Notes under the pieces: generated by a model
The model's input: only the letters and a program-made list of their open reading frames with translations
What the model was told of the DNA's origin: nothing
The model's database searches: none
Translations under genes and position numbers: made by a program
Shown here: one piece after another, positions 1-5,303 of the stretch
Position numbering within the stretch: position 1 is the stretch's first letter
Layout of the letters: each line of letters begins with the position of its first letter
NCBI GenBank assembly: GCA_964425255.1
Contig: CAYRMV010000188.1
Coordinates: forward strand, 1-5,303
Length of the DNA stretch: 5,303 bases
Direction of reading: 5' to 3'
DNA from: CAYRMV01 sp964425255
GTDB lineage: Bacteria > Bacteroidota > Bacteroidia > Flavobacteriales_D > Crocinitomicaceae

Positions 1-46
1 AATGCTCATTTTAAGAAACTTATGAATATATTTAGATTTTTGTCAT

Positions 47-64
47 GTACTTAGATAAAAGTAC
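47..64. repeat. Short inverted repeat GTACTT-N6-AAGTAC
   Basis: A perfect 6-bp inverted repeat with a 6-nt spacer lies in the left intergenic region. It is too AT-rich and lacks a following T run to be called a terminator with confidence. It could be a weak hairpin or a chance pairing. Confidence 0.3.
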
Positions 65-120
65 TATAATTGTTTTGGTATGTTTCTAAAACAGCACGAT
101 AAAATTGAGCCCAAAAAGCC

Positions 121-140
121 ATATCGGAATATCCTGATAT
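121..140. promoter_or_regulatory. 20-bp imperfect palindrome, operator-like site 1
   Basis: The sequence ATATCGGAATATCCTGATAT has two 10-bp arms that match at 8 of 10 positions. Its reverse complement differs at a single base from the palindrome at 3550-3569. It lies 56 nt before the -7 box proposed for rsgA and 69 nt before the rsgA start. The size, AT-rich ends and symmetry are like operators of ArsR-type dimers. Which gene it serves is unclear: rsgA, or a possible leftward gene off the edge. Confidence 0.55.
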
Positions 141-196
141 TGATTTTTTGACAAAAAGCTCATGAAATCTTTCAAATACGATTCCCTCAGAATGAT

Positions 197-204
197 TACT
201 TTTG
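197..204 (+). promoter_or_regulatory. Bacteroidota-type -7 promoter box for rsgA
   Basis: TACTTTTG is an exact match to TAnnTTTG, the -7 element recognised by the primary sigma factor of Bacteroidota. It ends 5 nt before ATG 210, so transcription would begin at or next to the start codon and the mRNA would be leaderless or nearly so. No good -33 TTG is seen; the closest is TTTC at 170-173 with a 23-nt spacer. The box supports ATG 210 over the in-frame ATGs at 162 and 192. Confidence 0.45.
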
Positions 205-209
205 CTACA

Positions 210-1154
210 ATGAAAAGAGGAAAAGTTCTTAAATCAACTGGAAAGTGGTATACGGTAGAATTGGAAAACGGGGAAATCGCCTTTGCACGTATTCGAGGAA
301 AAATTAGATTAGAAGGATTAAGAACCACTAACCCTATTTCTGTTGGAGACCGAGTAATATTGAAAGATCAAGCTGATGAAGAAGGTAAACTAACTATAGT
401 CGATTTCGAAGAACGGACAAATTATATTGTACGAAAATCAACAAATCTAAGTAAGCAAATGCAAATTATTGCTGCAAATATAGACCGAGCTTATTTAATT
501 GTTACAGTTGCAATGCCGATTACTCAAATCCCTTTTATCGATCGTTTTCTTGTTGCTGCTGAGTCCTTTCGAATTCCAACTACGCTCCTTTTTAATAAAA
601 TAGATTTACTAAATGAAGAACAACTCGAATATGTAGATGCACTTTGTGATTTATATGAACGAATTGGATATCCTTGTTACAAAATTTCCGCATCAAACAA
701 ACAAAACATTGAATTTTTACTCCAAGAAATTGAAGGAAAACAAGTAATGATTTCAGGTCATAGTGGAGTTGGTAAAAGTACGCTTGTCAATGCTTTAGAT
801 CCAAATTTAAACCTTCAAACTGGTGAAATTTCTCAAGCACATCTTCAAGGACAGCACACAACTACTTTTGCTGAAATGCATCAAATCAACTCAAATGGCT
901 ACATCATTGACACACCAGGAATCAGAGGTTTTGGTATTGTCGATCTAGAAAAAGAACACCTATCTCACTATTTCCCTGAAATGAGAAACTTAATTGGATC
1001 GTGTAAATTTCACAATTGCAAACATCTAAACGAACCTAAATGTGCTGTAAAAGATGCCGTTGAAAATAATGAAATTTCATCCAGCAGATATGAATCATAC
1101 CTTCAACTAATGACTGAAGATGAAAATGAAATTCACCGGAAAAAAAATCATTAG
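210..1154 (+). CDS. rsgA: Ribosome small subunit-dependent GTPase A (RsgA/YjeQ)
   Basis: RsgA is a circularly permuted GTPase that acts late in 30S subunit maturation, with GTP hydrolysis stimulated by the ribosome. From the chosen start the protein has 314 residues, normal for the family. It has an N-terminal OB-fold region (about 1-65), then the permuted G motifs: G4 NKID at 129-132, P-loop GHSGVGKST at 183-191, a switch region with GQHTTT, and G3 DTPG at 234-237. A C-terminal zinc knuckle follows (C265, C270, H272, C278; C-x4-C-x-H-x5-C). All key residues are present. The frame is open back to an ATG at 162, which would add 16 residues, but family members begin close to the MKRGKVLKSTG segment. 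A perfect TAnnTTTG box at 197-204 lies inside that extension, so ATG 210 is preferred. Its stop codon overlaps that of the convergent trmB. Confidence 0.96.
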   Translation: MKRGKVLKSTGKWYTVELENGEIAFARIRGKIRLEGLRTTNPISVGDRVILKDQADEEGKLTIVDFEERTNYIVRKSTNLSKQMQIIAANIDRAYLIVTVAMPITQIPFIDRFLVAAESFRIPTTLLFNKIDLLNEEQLEYVDALCDLYERIGYPCYKISASNKQNIEFLLQEIEGKQVMISGHSGVGKSTLVNALDPNLNLQTGEISQAHLQGQHTTTFAEMHQINSNGYIIDTPGIRGFGIVDLEKEHLSHYFPEMRNLIGSCKFHNCKHLNEPKCAVKDAVENNEISSSRYESYLQLMTEDENEIHRKKNH

Positions 1155-1831
1155 TGAACCCTAAACTTCGCATATTTAATTACCGAACCTCTCGATGTAA
1201 ACAGTTGTTCGTAATGTGTTTTAATATGTAATATCTCTCGAGTTGTTGAATCTAGATCGGTTTGTAAAGAACCATACAAATCCCAAGTCAACTCAAGGCA
1301 ATCATAGCCTTTATCTTTTATTTCTTCTTCTGTAAACTCAAACAAAAGATCACTATCTGTTTTAAGATGAATTATCCCTCCCGGTTTTAATATTTGCTTA
1401 TAACGATCAATAAAAGCCTCGGAAGTCAATCTTTTTCTTGGTTTTGTTGGTTGTGGATCTGAAAAAGTTAACCAAATTTCATCCACCTCATTTTCAGAAA
1501 AATAAGTTGAAATAAAATCAATCTTTGCACGTAAAAACGCAACATTATTCAATTCTTGCTCAACAGATTCTTTCGCTCCAACCCAAATTCGAGCCCCTTT
1601 TATATCAACACCAATAAAATTTTTATCCGGATATTGTTTTGCCAAGCCAATACTATATTCCCCTTTGCCGCATCCTAATTCAAGTACGATTGGGTTTTCA
1701 TTTTTAAAAAACGTTTTTTTCCAATTTCCCTTCAATGAAAATTGATCTCGTTCAATTGGATCCAAGGTTGGTTCAAAAACATTTGACCAAGCTTTCATTT
1801 CCTGAAAGCGACGCAATTTATTCTTTGCCAT
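1151..1831 (-). CDS. trmB: tRNA (guanine-N7-)-methyltransferase TrmB
   Basis: This enzyme uses S-adenosylmethionine to make m7G, normally at position 46 in the variable loop of many tRNAs; it is cytosolic. The 226-residue length fits bacterial TrmB. A Rossmann-type SAM site is visible: motif I ELGCGKGEY at 51-59 and the acidic residue D76 in GVDIKG. The family's substrate/catalytic signature FxDPxP appears as FSDPQP at 123-128, a variant of the better-known FPDPWP that I associate with Bacteroidota members. It is followed by the basic KPRKRLT segment, and the C-terminal THYE (205-208) and SRG signature is present. It starts 6 nt after the thiL stop on the same strand, so it is read from the thiL transcript. 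No separate promoter or clear ribosome binding site is seen. Its TAA stop overlaps the TAG of rsgA on the other strand, leaving no room for a terminator between them. Confidence 0.96.
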   Translation of the reverse strand: MAKNKLRRFQEMKAWSNVFEPTLDPIERDQFSLKGNWKKTFFKNENPIVLELGCGKGEYSIGLAKQYPDKNFIGVDIKGARIWVGAKESVEQELNNVAFLRAKIDFISTYFSENEVDEIWLTFSDPQPTKPRKRLTSEAFIDRYKQILKPGGIIHLKTDSDLLFEFTEEEIKDKGYDCLELTWDLYGSLQTDLDSTTREILHIKTHYEQLFTSRGSVIKYAKFRVH

Positions 1832-1837
1832 TTTTGA

Positions 1838-2869
1838 TTAAATATGATTCCAACCTTGAGCTTTTAATGGAATTAATGCTCCTTGTTTGTCTATTAAATT
1901 TACTCCACTATTTAAATCCGTCATGTGTCCAATAACTGTCATGTGAGGATTTCCTTTAATTTTATCATAATCAGATAATGAAACAGTGAATAGTAACTCA
2001 TAATCTTCTCCACCATTGAGTGCACTAGTAACAGGATCGATATTAAAGTCAATCGCTGTAGTTGCTGTTTTTGCATCAATTGGAATTTTCTCATCGTAAA
2101 TCGTACATCCCAAATTAGATGACTTTGTTAAATGAAAAATCTCAGAAGCAAGTCCATCCGAAACATCAATCATGGATGTCGGTTTAACTTCTAATTGTTT
2201 TAAAAATTCAATGACATCTTTCCTTGCCTCTGGTTTAAGTTGTCTTTCTAACAAATAGTCATGCCCATCCAAATCAGGTTGAATATCTGGATTCGAACGA
2301 TAAACTTCTTTTTCTCTTTCTAATATTTGCAATCCCATGTAAGCTGCTCCGAGATCACCTGTTACAACCAATAGATCATTTTCTTTCGCACCAGATCTAT
2401 ACACTACATCCGTCTTTTTTGCACGACCAATTGCTGTAACATTTATCATCAAACCGGATAATGAAGAAGACGTATCTCCCCCGATTAAATCAATTTTGTA
2501 TGTATCGCAAGCTTTTTTAATTCCAGCATATAATTCTTCTAAAGCTTCAAGCGGAAATCGATTTGATACCGCAATCGAAACTGTAATTTGCTCCGCTCGA
2601 CCATTCATCGCATATATATCCGATAAATTAACCATGACAGATTTATAACCTAAATGCATCAAAGGTGTATACATCAAATTAAAATGTATCCCTTCAATTA
2701 ATTGATCTGTGGCAACAAGCATTACCTCATCATCAGAAATAGAAATCACCGCAGCATCGTCACCTACTCCTTTTAAAGTGGTACTTATGTGTGTAGTAAA
2801 TCCATTTGTTAAACGGTCTATTAAACCAAATTCTCCTAAGTCACTTAATTCCGTTCGCTTATCGCTCAT
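1838..2869 (-). CDS. thiL: Thiamine-monophosphate kinase ThiL
   Basis: ThiL phosphorylates thiamine monophosphate with ATP to give thiamine diphosphate, the last step of the pathway. It belongs to the PurM/SelD-like ATP-binding superfamily. From ATG 2869 the protein has 343 residues. Family motifs appear in order: GVGDDAAV at 34-41 (metal/ATP-binding acidic pair), TDQLIEGIHF at 54-63, VNLSDIYAMNGR around 80-91, GGDT at 130-133, TGDLG at 170-174, ERQLKPEAR at 208-216, DVSDG at 235-239 and GGEDYE at 286-291. No key residue seems lost. The frame extends 6 codons upstream to a TTG at 2887, but that TTG is the end of a TATCTTTG promoter box, so the ATG at 2869 is the better start. thiL is followed by trmB after 6 nt and preceded by the ArsR-type gene 85 nt upstream. 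No other thiamine genes and no TPP riboswitch are visible. Confidence 0.95.
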   Translation of the reverse strand: MSDKRTELSDLGEFGLIDRLTNGFTTHISTTLKGVGDDAAVISISDDEVMLVATDQLIEGIHFNLMYTPLMHLGYKSVMVNLSDIYAMNGRAEQITVSIAVSNRFPLEALEELYAGIKKACDTYKIDLIGGDTSSSLSGLMINVTAIGRAKKTDVVYRSGAKENDLLVVTGDLGAAYMGLQILEREKEVYRSNPDIQPDLDGHDYLLERQLKPEARKDVIEFLKQLEVKPTSMIDVSDGLASEIFHLTKSSNLGCTIYDEKIPIDAKTATTAIDFNIDPVTSALNGGEDYELLFTVSLSDYDKIKGNPHMTVIGHMTDLNSGVNLIDKQGALIPLKAQGWNHI

Positions 2870-2884
2870 GCTTGAATTTTTGTA

Positions 2885-2892
2885 CAAAGATA
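2885..2892 (-). promoter_or_regulatory. Bacteroidota-type -7 promoter box for thiL-trmB
   Basis: On the minus strand this reads TATCTTTG, an exact match to TAnnTTTG, ending 15 nt before the thiL ATG at 2869. Its last three bases are the TTG that would give a six-codon extension of thiL, so that extension is unlikely. No matching -33 TTG was found at the usual 17-23 nt spacing. It suggests thiL-trmB can be transcribed separately from the ArsR-type gene upstream. Confidence 0.5.
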
Positions 2893-2954
2893 GGCAATAA
2901 AGTACGATTTTTATTTGTTCGTTTTCGAAATGAAAGGTAATCTGATCTGAAATG

Positions 2955-3407
2955 CTATTGGTCTGAATTTGATTCTAATTTCTGACTGAGATTCGTAGGT
3001 GCGTAGGTGCTTATAATATCTTTATATTTTGAATAAAATTCAGCATCAATCGGTTTTTGAGAAGAAGTGAAATGTTCTAACAAATCCCAAATTTTCTTCA
3101 TGGCAGGATGTTTTAACATGACATCCAAAGCTTTTTGATCCACCTGATAATACAAACAATTTCTCCCTAAAACCATGACTTGCTTCGATTTAACAAGTCC
3201 AACATCTCTTAAAATACGCAGATGCTCCGACAAAGTAGATTGAGATAAATCGATTTTTTCAGACAAATCTTTTGTTTCGATTTGATTATTTTCTGATTTT
3301 GAAATGAGAAAAATTGCATACAACCGTGCGGGATGAGCAATTGCTTTAAAAAAAGCGTACAATTCATTGATAAAATCAGGATAAGCTTGGTATTTTATTG
3401 CTCCCAT
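2955..3407 (-). CDS. ArsR/SmtB-type winged-helix transcriptional regulator
   Basis: This is a 150-residue DNA-binding protein of the ArsR type, expected to act as a dimeric repressor. The N-terminal helices include FFKAIAHPARL (19-29), the typical opening of the family's HTH domain. The recognition helix lies in QSTLSEHLRILRDVGLV (56-72), followed by a beta wing at about 73-89 containing GRNCLYYQV. The tail after residue 95 is longer than in the smallest family members. The cysteine pair of classical arsenic/cadmium sensors (ELCVCDL) is absent: the equivalent stretch reads IETKDLSEKI. Cys84, in the wing, is the only cysteine. I also see no clear alpha-5 zinc site. So a metal-sensing role is not supported and the ligand is unknown. 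The gene is divergent from the exported M20 peptidase and lies upstream of thiL. A 20-bp palindrome sits 142 nt before its start and could be its operator. The start ATG 3407 is the first available and fits the domain. Confidence 0.9.
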   Translation of the reverse strand: MGAIKYQAYPDFINELYAFFKAIAHPARLYAIFLISKSENNQIETKDLSEKIDLSQSTLSEHLRILRDVGLVKSKQVMVLGRNCLYYQVDQKALDVMLKHPAMKKIWDLLEHFTSSQKPIDAEFYSKYKDIISTYAPTNLSQKLESNSDQ

Positions 3408-3549
3408 AATTTATTTTTTTTGATTAGAAAAACTTGTAATTATCTTGAAGTTAAGAAATAAGTTGTTTATAATCCAAATTTTGGGAGTGTTTTTTTTATC
3501 GATTTCAACGTTTAAAAATAGAAAATCGAGAGAAAATAGCTTTTTTTCA

Positions 3550-3569
3550 ATATCGGGATATTCCGATAT
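3550..3569. promoter_or_regulatory. 20-bp near-perfect palindrome, operator-like site 2
   Basis: The sequence ATATCGGGATATTCCGATAT has arms that match at 9 of 10 positions. It lies in the divergent region between the ArsR-type regulator (142 nt to its start) and the exported peptidase (97 nt to its start). A 7-bp inverted pair, GAAAATC at 3521-3527 and GATTTTC at 3573-3579, brackets it. The best reading is a binding site for the neighbouring ArsR-type protein controlling the peptidase, itself, or both. This is inferred from position and symmetry only. Confidence 0.6.
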
Positions 3570-3648
3570 GGGGATTTTCAGCCTGTCTAAATCAGAATAA
3601 TTTATTCAACAATTTTTAAACTTCCCCCATTTTCTCCCAAACAAAATG

Positions 3649-3656
3649 TATCTTTG
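3649..3656 (+). promoter_or_regulatory. Bacteroidota-type -7 promoter box for the M20 peptidase
   Basis: TATCTTTG is an exact match to TAnnTTTG and ends 10 nt before the GTG start at 3667, implying a leader of only a few nucleotides. A clear -33 element is missing. The operator-like palindrome at 3550-3569 ends 79 nt upstream of the box. If that palindrome acts on this promoter, it would do so from a distance rather than by covering the box. Confidence 0.5.
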
Positions 3657-3666
3657 ATTCCTGCTC

Positions 3667-5055
3667 GTGAAATCAATCATCCTTCATAGCATCTCAATTC
3701 TTTTGCCGTTTCTCTTCGGTCAATTTTCTTTTTCTCAAAAAAATCCAGAAAATTTTCTTTCCCAGTTAATCCAAATCAAATCTCTTTCTGGACAAGAATC
3801 TTCTGTAACGATCGAACTTGAAAAATGGGCAATTGAAAGAAACTTATTCGTAACTAAAATGGGAATCGAAGGTCATGAAAACATTGTGATCTCCAAATTT
3901 CCATTAGATGGAAAAAAACCAAACATCGTATTTACAAGTCACCTCGATATTGTTCCTATTTCAGATTCAAACAGCTGGAAAAAATTACCTTTTGGAGGTG
4001 AAATCATCAATGATACCATTTGGGGACGTGGAGCAATCGACTGCAAAGGCCTTGCTGTCATGCAACTCTATGCAATGGAAGAATTTTGCAGAAAAAATAA
4101 AGATACCTCCACAAATATTTCATTTCTTGGTTTAGTCGAAGAAGAAAACCAAAGTGAACGAGGAGCTGCTTGGATGGAAAAATTTGGATTAACTCTTCTC
4201 AATCCAACGGTCATTTTAGGCGAAGGGGGCAGCGGCTTAAAACAAATTATCCCATCCTCACAAAACACACCCGTTTTTGGTATTTCAACTTCCGATAAAA
4301 GTTCACTTTGGTTAAAAATCGAAGCTAAAAACCGTGTGTTTGGTCATAGTGCTGTTCCTTCTGAAGCATCAGCGAATCGAAGATTAATCAAGGCTTTAAA
4401 TCAAATTTTAGATGAAAAAAAATCCCGTGATTTTCATCCTCTTGTCAAATCCATGTTTCGAAATTTAGGAACTTGGGAAGGCGGAATCAAAGGTTTTATA
4501 ATAAGGCATATCAATTGGAAAATTTTTAAACCTCTTGTTAAAACCCAGTTTGAGGAAGGAACCATTTTTTATACATTAACCAATAATACGATTTCAATTA
4601 CACAACTTAGCAGCAATTCACTTGCTACAAATCAAAGCTCTGATAAAGCCGTCGCTATTCTTGATTGTCGTTTATTACCCGAAACAGATGTAGAAAAATT
4701 CATAAAAAAACTTCGTAGAACCACTTTTTTCAGAGTTCAAATTGAAGAAATTTATGCTGGCCCTCAAGCAAAACCATCTCCCGAAGGACTTTATTTCCAA
4801 GCTCTCCAAAAAGCAGTTTCAATCAACTATCCAGAATCAAAATCTGCCGCTTTTCTTTTCCCCGCCTCTACTGACAATAATTTCTTCCGTAGAAATGGAA
4901 TCCCTGTTTATGGTCTCATTCCAGCTATTCTAAACAACGAACTCCTAGAAACCGTTCACAGTGAAAATGAGCGCATTGCTGTTTCAGCATTGTATGATGG
5001 AATAAAAACCTATGTGTCCTTTCTTGAAATCATTATCGCTGAATCGTCAAAGTAA
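3667..5055 (+). CDS. Exported M20-family metallopeptidase (carboxypeptidase S / PM20D1-like)
   Basis: This is a 462-residue zinc-dependent amidohydrolase/peptidase, probably exported. It starts at GTG 3667: a TGA lies in frame at 3655-3657 and the next in-frame ATG is at residue 65. Residues 1 to about 24 form a Sec signal peptide (K2, hydrophobic core, end near FSFSQ); no lipobox cysteine is seen. The di-metal site is intact: H92 and D94 in SHLD, D125 in GRGAIDCKG, the glutamates 158-160 in VEEEN (base plus ligand), E186 in LGEGG and H431 in TVHSEN. A dimerisation domain spans roughly 200-345 with the conserved His227 in GHSAVP. The layout resembles yeast carboxypeptidase S and animal PM20D1, which act on peptides or N-acyl amino acids, but the substrate here cannot be told. 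The usual GG after the catalytic glutamates is QS. The gene is divergent from the ArsR-type gene, and a palindrome lies 97 nt before its start. Confidence 0.92.
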   Translation: MKSIILHSISILLPFLFGQFSFSQKNPENFLSQLIQIKSLSGQESSVTIELEKWAIERNLFVTKMGIEGHENIVISKFPLDGKKPNIVFTSHLDIVPISDSNSWKKLPFGGEIINDTIWGRGAIDCKGLAVMQLYAMEEFCRKNKDTSTNISFLGLVEEENQSERGAAWMEKFGLTLLNPTVILGEGGSGLKQIIPSSQNTPVFGISTSDKSSLWLKIEAKNRVFGHSAVPSEASANRRLIKALNQILDEKKSRDFHPLVKSMFRNLGTWEGGIKGFIIRHINWKIFKPLVKTQFEEGTIFYTLTNNTISITQLSSNSLATNQSSDKAVAILDCRLLPETDVEKFIKKLRRTTFFRVQIEEIYAGPQAKPSPEGLYFQALQKAVSINYPESKSAAFLFPASTDNNFFRRNGIPVYGLIPAILNNELLETVHSENERIAVSALYDGIKTYVSFLEIIIAESSK

Positions 5056-5108
5056 CTTTTGTTACAAAATATCACAGCTTCCCTATTGGCTAAAAGGTGG
5101 AGAGGGAA
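5052..5108 (+). other. Weak hairpins after the M20 peptidase gene
   Basis: Two small inverted repeats follow or overlap the stop codon: GTAAC-TTTT-GTTAC at 5052-5065, and TTCCCT (5079-5084) with AGGGAA (5103-5108) around an 18-nt spacer. Neither is followed by a T run, so a standard intrinsic terminator is not shown. They are the only candidates for transcript-end structure in the 203-nt gap before the next gene. Confidence 0.25.
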
Positions 5109-5178
5109 AACAAATACATCAACTGTTAAAATCAATGAAAATACATAACGTTTTGGCATGGCGAATTTGACGATGATT

Positions 5179-5188
5179 TGTCATGACA
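5179..5188. repeat. Perfect 10-bp palindrome upstream of the right-edge gene
   Basis: TGTCATGACA is its own reverse complement. It overlaps a hairpin CATGA-CACAA-TCATG at 5182-5196. It lies about 70 nt before the start of the partial gene at 5259 and might be a regulator site, but a 10-bp palindrome is short enough to occur by chance. Confidence 0.25.
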
Positions 5189-5258
5189 CAATCATGGTGT
5201 AGTCATAACTTTAGGTTTTAAAGGTTACAAAATCATTTCTAAACATAATATAAATGCA

Positions 5259-5303
5259 ATGAAAAGTAAAATTAAAAATCTGTTAGTTTTTATTTTGGTA
5301 ATC
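5259..5303 (+). CDS. Start of a probable exported protein, cut by the window edge
   Basis: An ATG at 5259 opens a frame of 15 codons that continues past the right edge. The visible residues, MKSKIKNLLVFILVI, have the shape of a signal peptide: a lysine-rich start followed by a hydrophobic run. The upstream bases are AT-rich, as is common before Bacteroidota genes, with no Shine-Dalgarno sequence. A weaker -7-like match (TAGGTTTT) lies at 5212-5219. The ATG at 5254 is followed at once by a stop, so 5259 is the likely start. Nothing can be said about function, and because only 15 codons are visible the reality of the gene is itself an inference. Confidence 0.5.
   Translation, partial: MKSKIKNLLVFILVI

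Larger units (their letters stand above)
3408..3666. other. Divergent intergenic region between the regulator and the peptidase
   Basis: This 259-nt AT-rich stretch holds no open frame that looks like a gene. It contains operator-like site 2 (3550-3569), the -7 box of the peptidase (3649-3656), two T runs (3490-3497 and 3541-3547) and a short palindrome, CCAAATTTTGG, at 3474-3484. I could not find an exact TAnnTTTG box for the ArsR-type gene on the minus strand, so its promoter is unassigned. Confidence 0.7.

Noticed and set aside
112..159. 8-bp direct repeat CAAAAAGC at 112-119 and 152-159 around operator-like site 1
   Set aside because: It is short and A-rich, is not repeated around site 2, and there is no mobile element between the copies, so it is not a convincing target-site duplication.
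86..328. Minus-strand open frame of 80 codons over the rsgA start
   Set aside because: It overlaps the conserved OB-fold coding part of rsgA in antisense and shows no recognisable domain.
1625..1635. Partial copy of the operator half (ATCCGGATATT, 10 of 11 bases like site 2)
   Set aside because: It lies inside trmB, the second arm of the palindrome is absent, and a single half-site of this length can arise by chance in coding sequence.
2870..2954. TPP riboswitch or terminator in the 85-nt gap before thiL
   Set aside because: The gap is too short for a TPP riboswitch and shows only a 4-bp hairpin (TTCG-TTTT-CGAA), with no strong stem followed by a T run.
121..3569. The two palindromes as terminal inverted repeats of a mobile segment
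   Set aside because: The enclosed genes are core housekeeping genes (rsgA, trmB, thiL) with no transposase or integrase, and each site is itself a palindrome, so relative inversion means little.
5149..5204. Small open frames in the 5056-5258 gap, such as the 14-codon one starting with ATGGCG
   Set aside because: They are very short, have no promoter or start signal that stands out, and resemble chance frames.

Overview
The window looks like core chromosome from a member of the Bacteroidota, most likely a Flavobacteriia-like lineage. The evidence is low GC, no convincing Shine-Dalgarno sequences before the genes, perfect copies of the Bacteroidota -7 promoter motif TAnnTTTG just upstream of three start codons, and protein sequences of Bacteroidota character (for example FSDPQP in TrmB). 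The genus cannot be fixed from the sequence alone.

Layout from left to right: (1) bases 1-209 are a leader or intergenic region holding a 20-bp palindrome at 121-140. (2) rsgA, a ribosome-assembly GTPase, lies on the plus strand at 210-1154. (3) On the minus strand lies a set of three genes, in transcription order an ArsR-type winged-helix regulator (3407-2955), thiL (thiamine-monophosphate kinase, 2869-1838) and trmB (tRNA m7G46 methyltransferase, 1831-1151). thiL and trmB are 6 nt apart and surely co-transcribed. The regulator is 85 nt upstream of thiL, and thiL appears to have its own promoter. rsgA and trmB converge with overlapping stop codons. (4) A 259-nt divergent intergenic region (3408-3666) holds a second copy of the 20-bp palindrome. 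(5) A secreted M20-family metallopeptidase with a GTG start lies on the plus strand at 3667-5055. (6) A 203-nt gap follows, and then the first 15 codons of another probable exported protein, which runs off the right edge.

The three housekeeping genes (rsgA, trmB, thiL) concern ribosome maturation, tRNA modification and thiamine diphosphate synthesis. They show no obvious joint pathway. The most distinctive signal is the pair of near-identical palindromes (19 of 20 bases the same when one is reverse-complemented). One lies upstream of rsgA and the other between the regulator and the exported peptidase. The simplest reading is that both are operators of the ArsR-type protein encoded here, making a small regulon that includes the peptidase and something at the left edge (rsgA or an unseen divergent gene). 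This is inference. I saw no RNA genes, CRISPR array, transposase or phage genes, and no clear evidence of a wholly new system.
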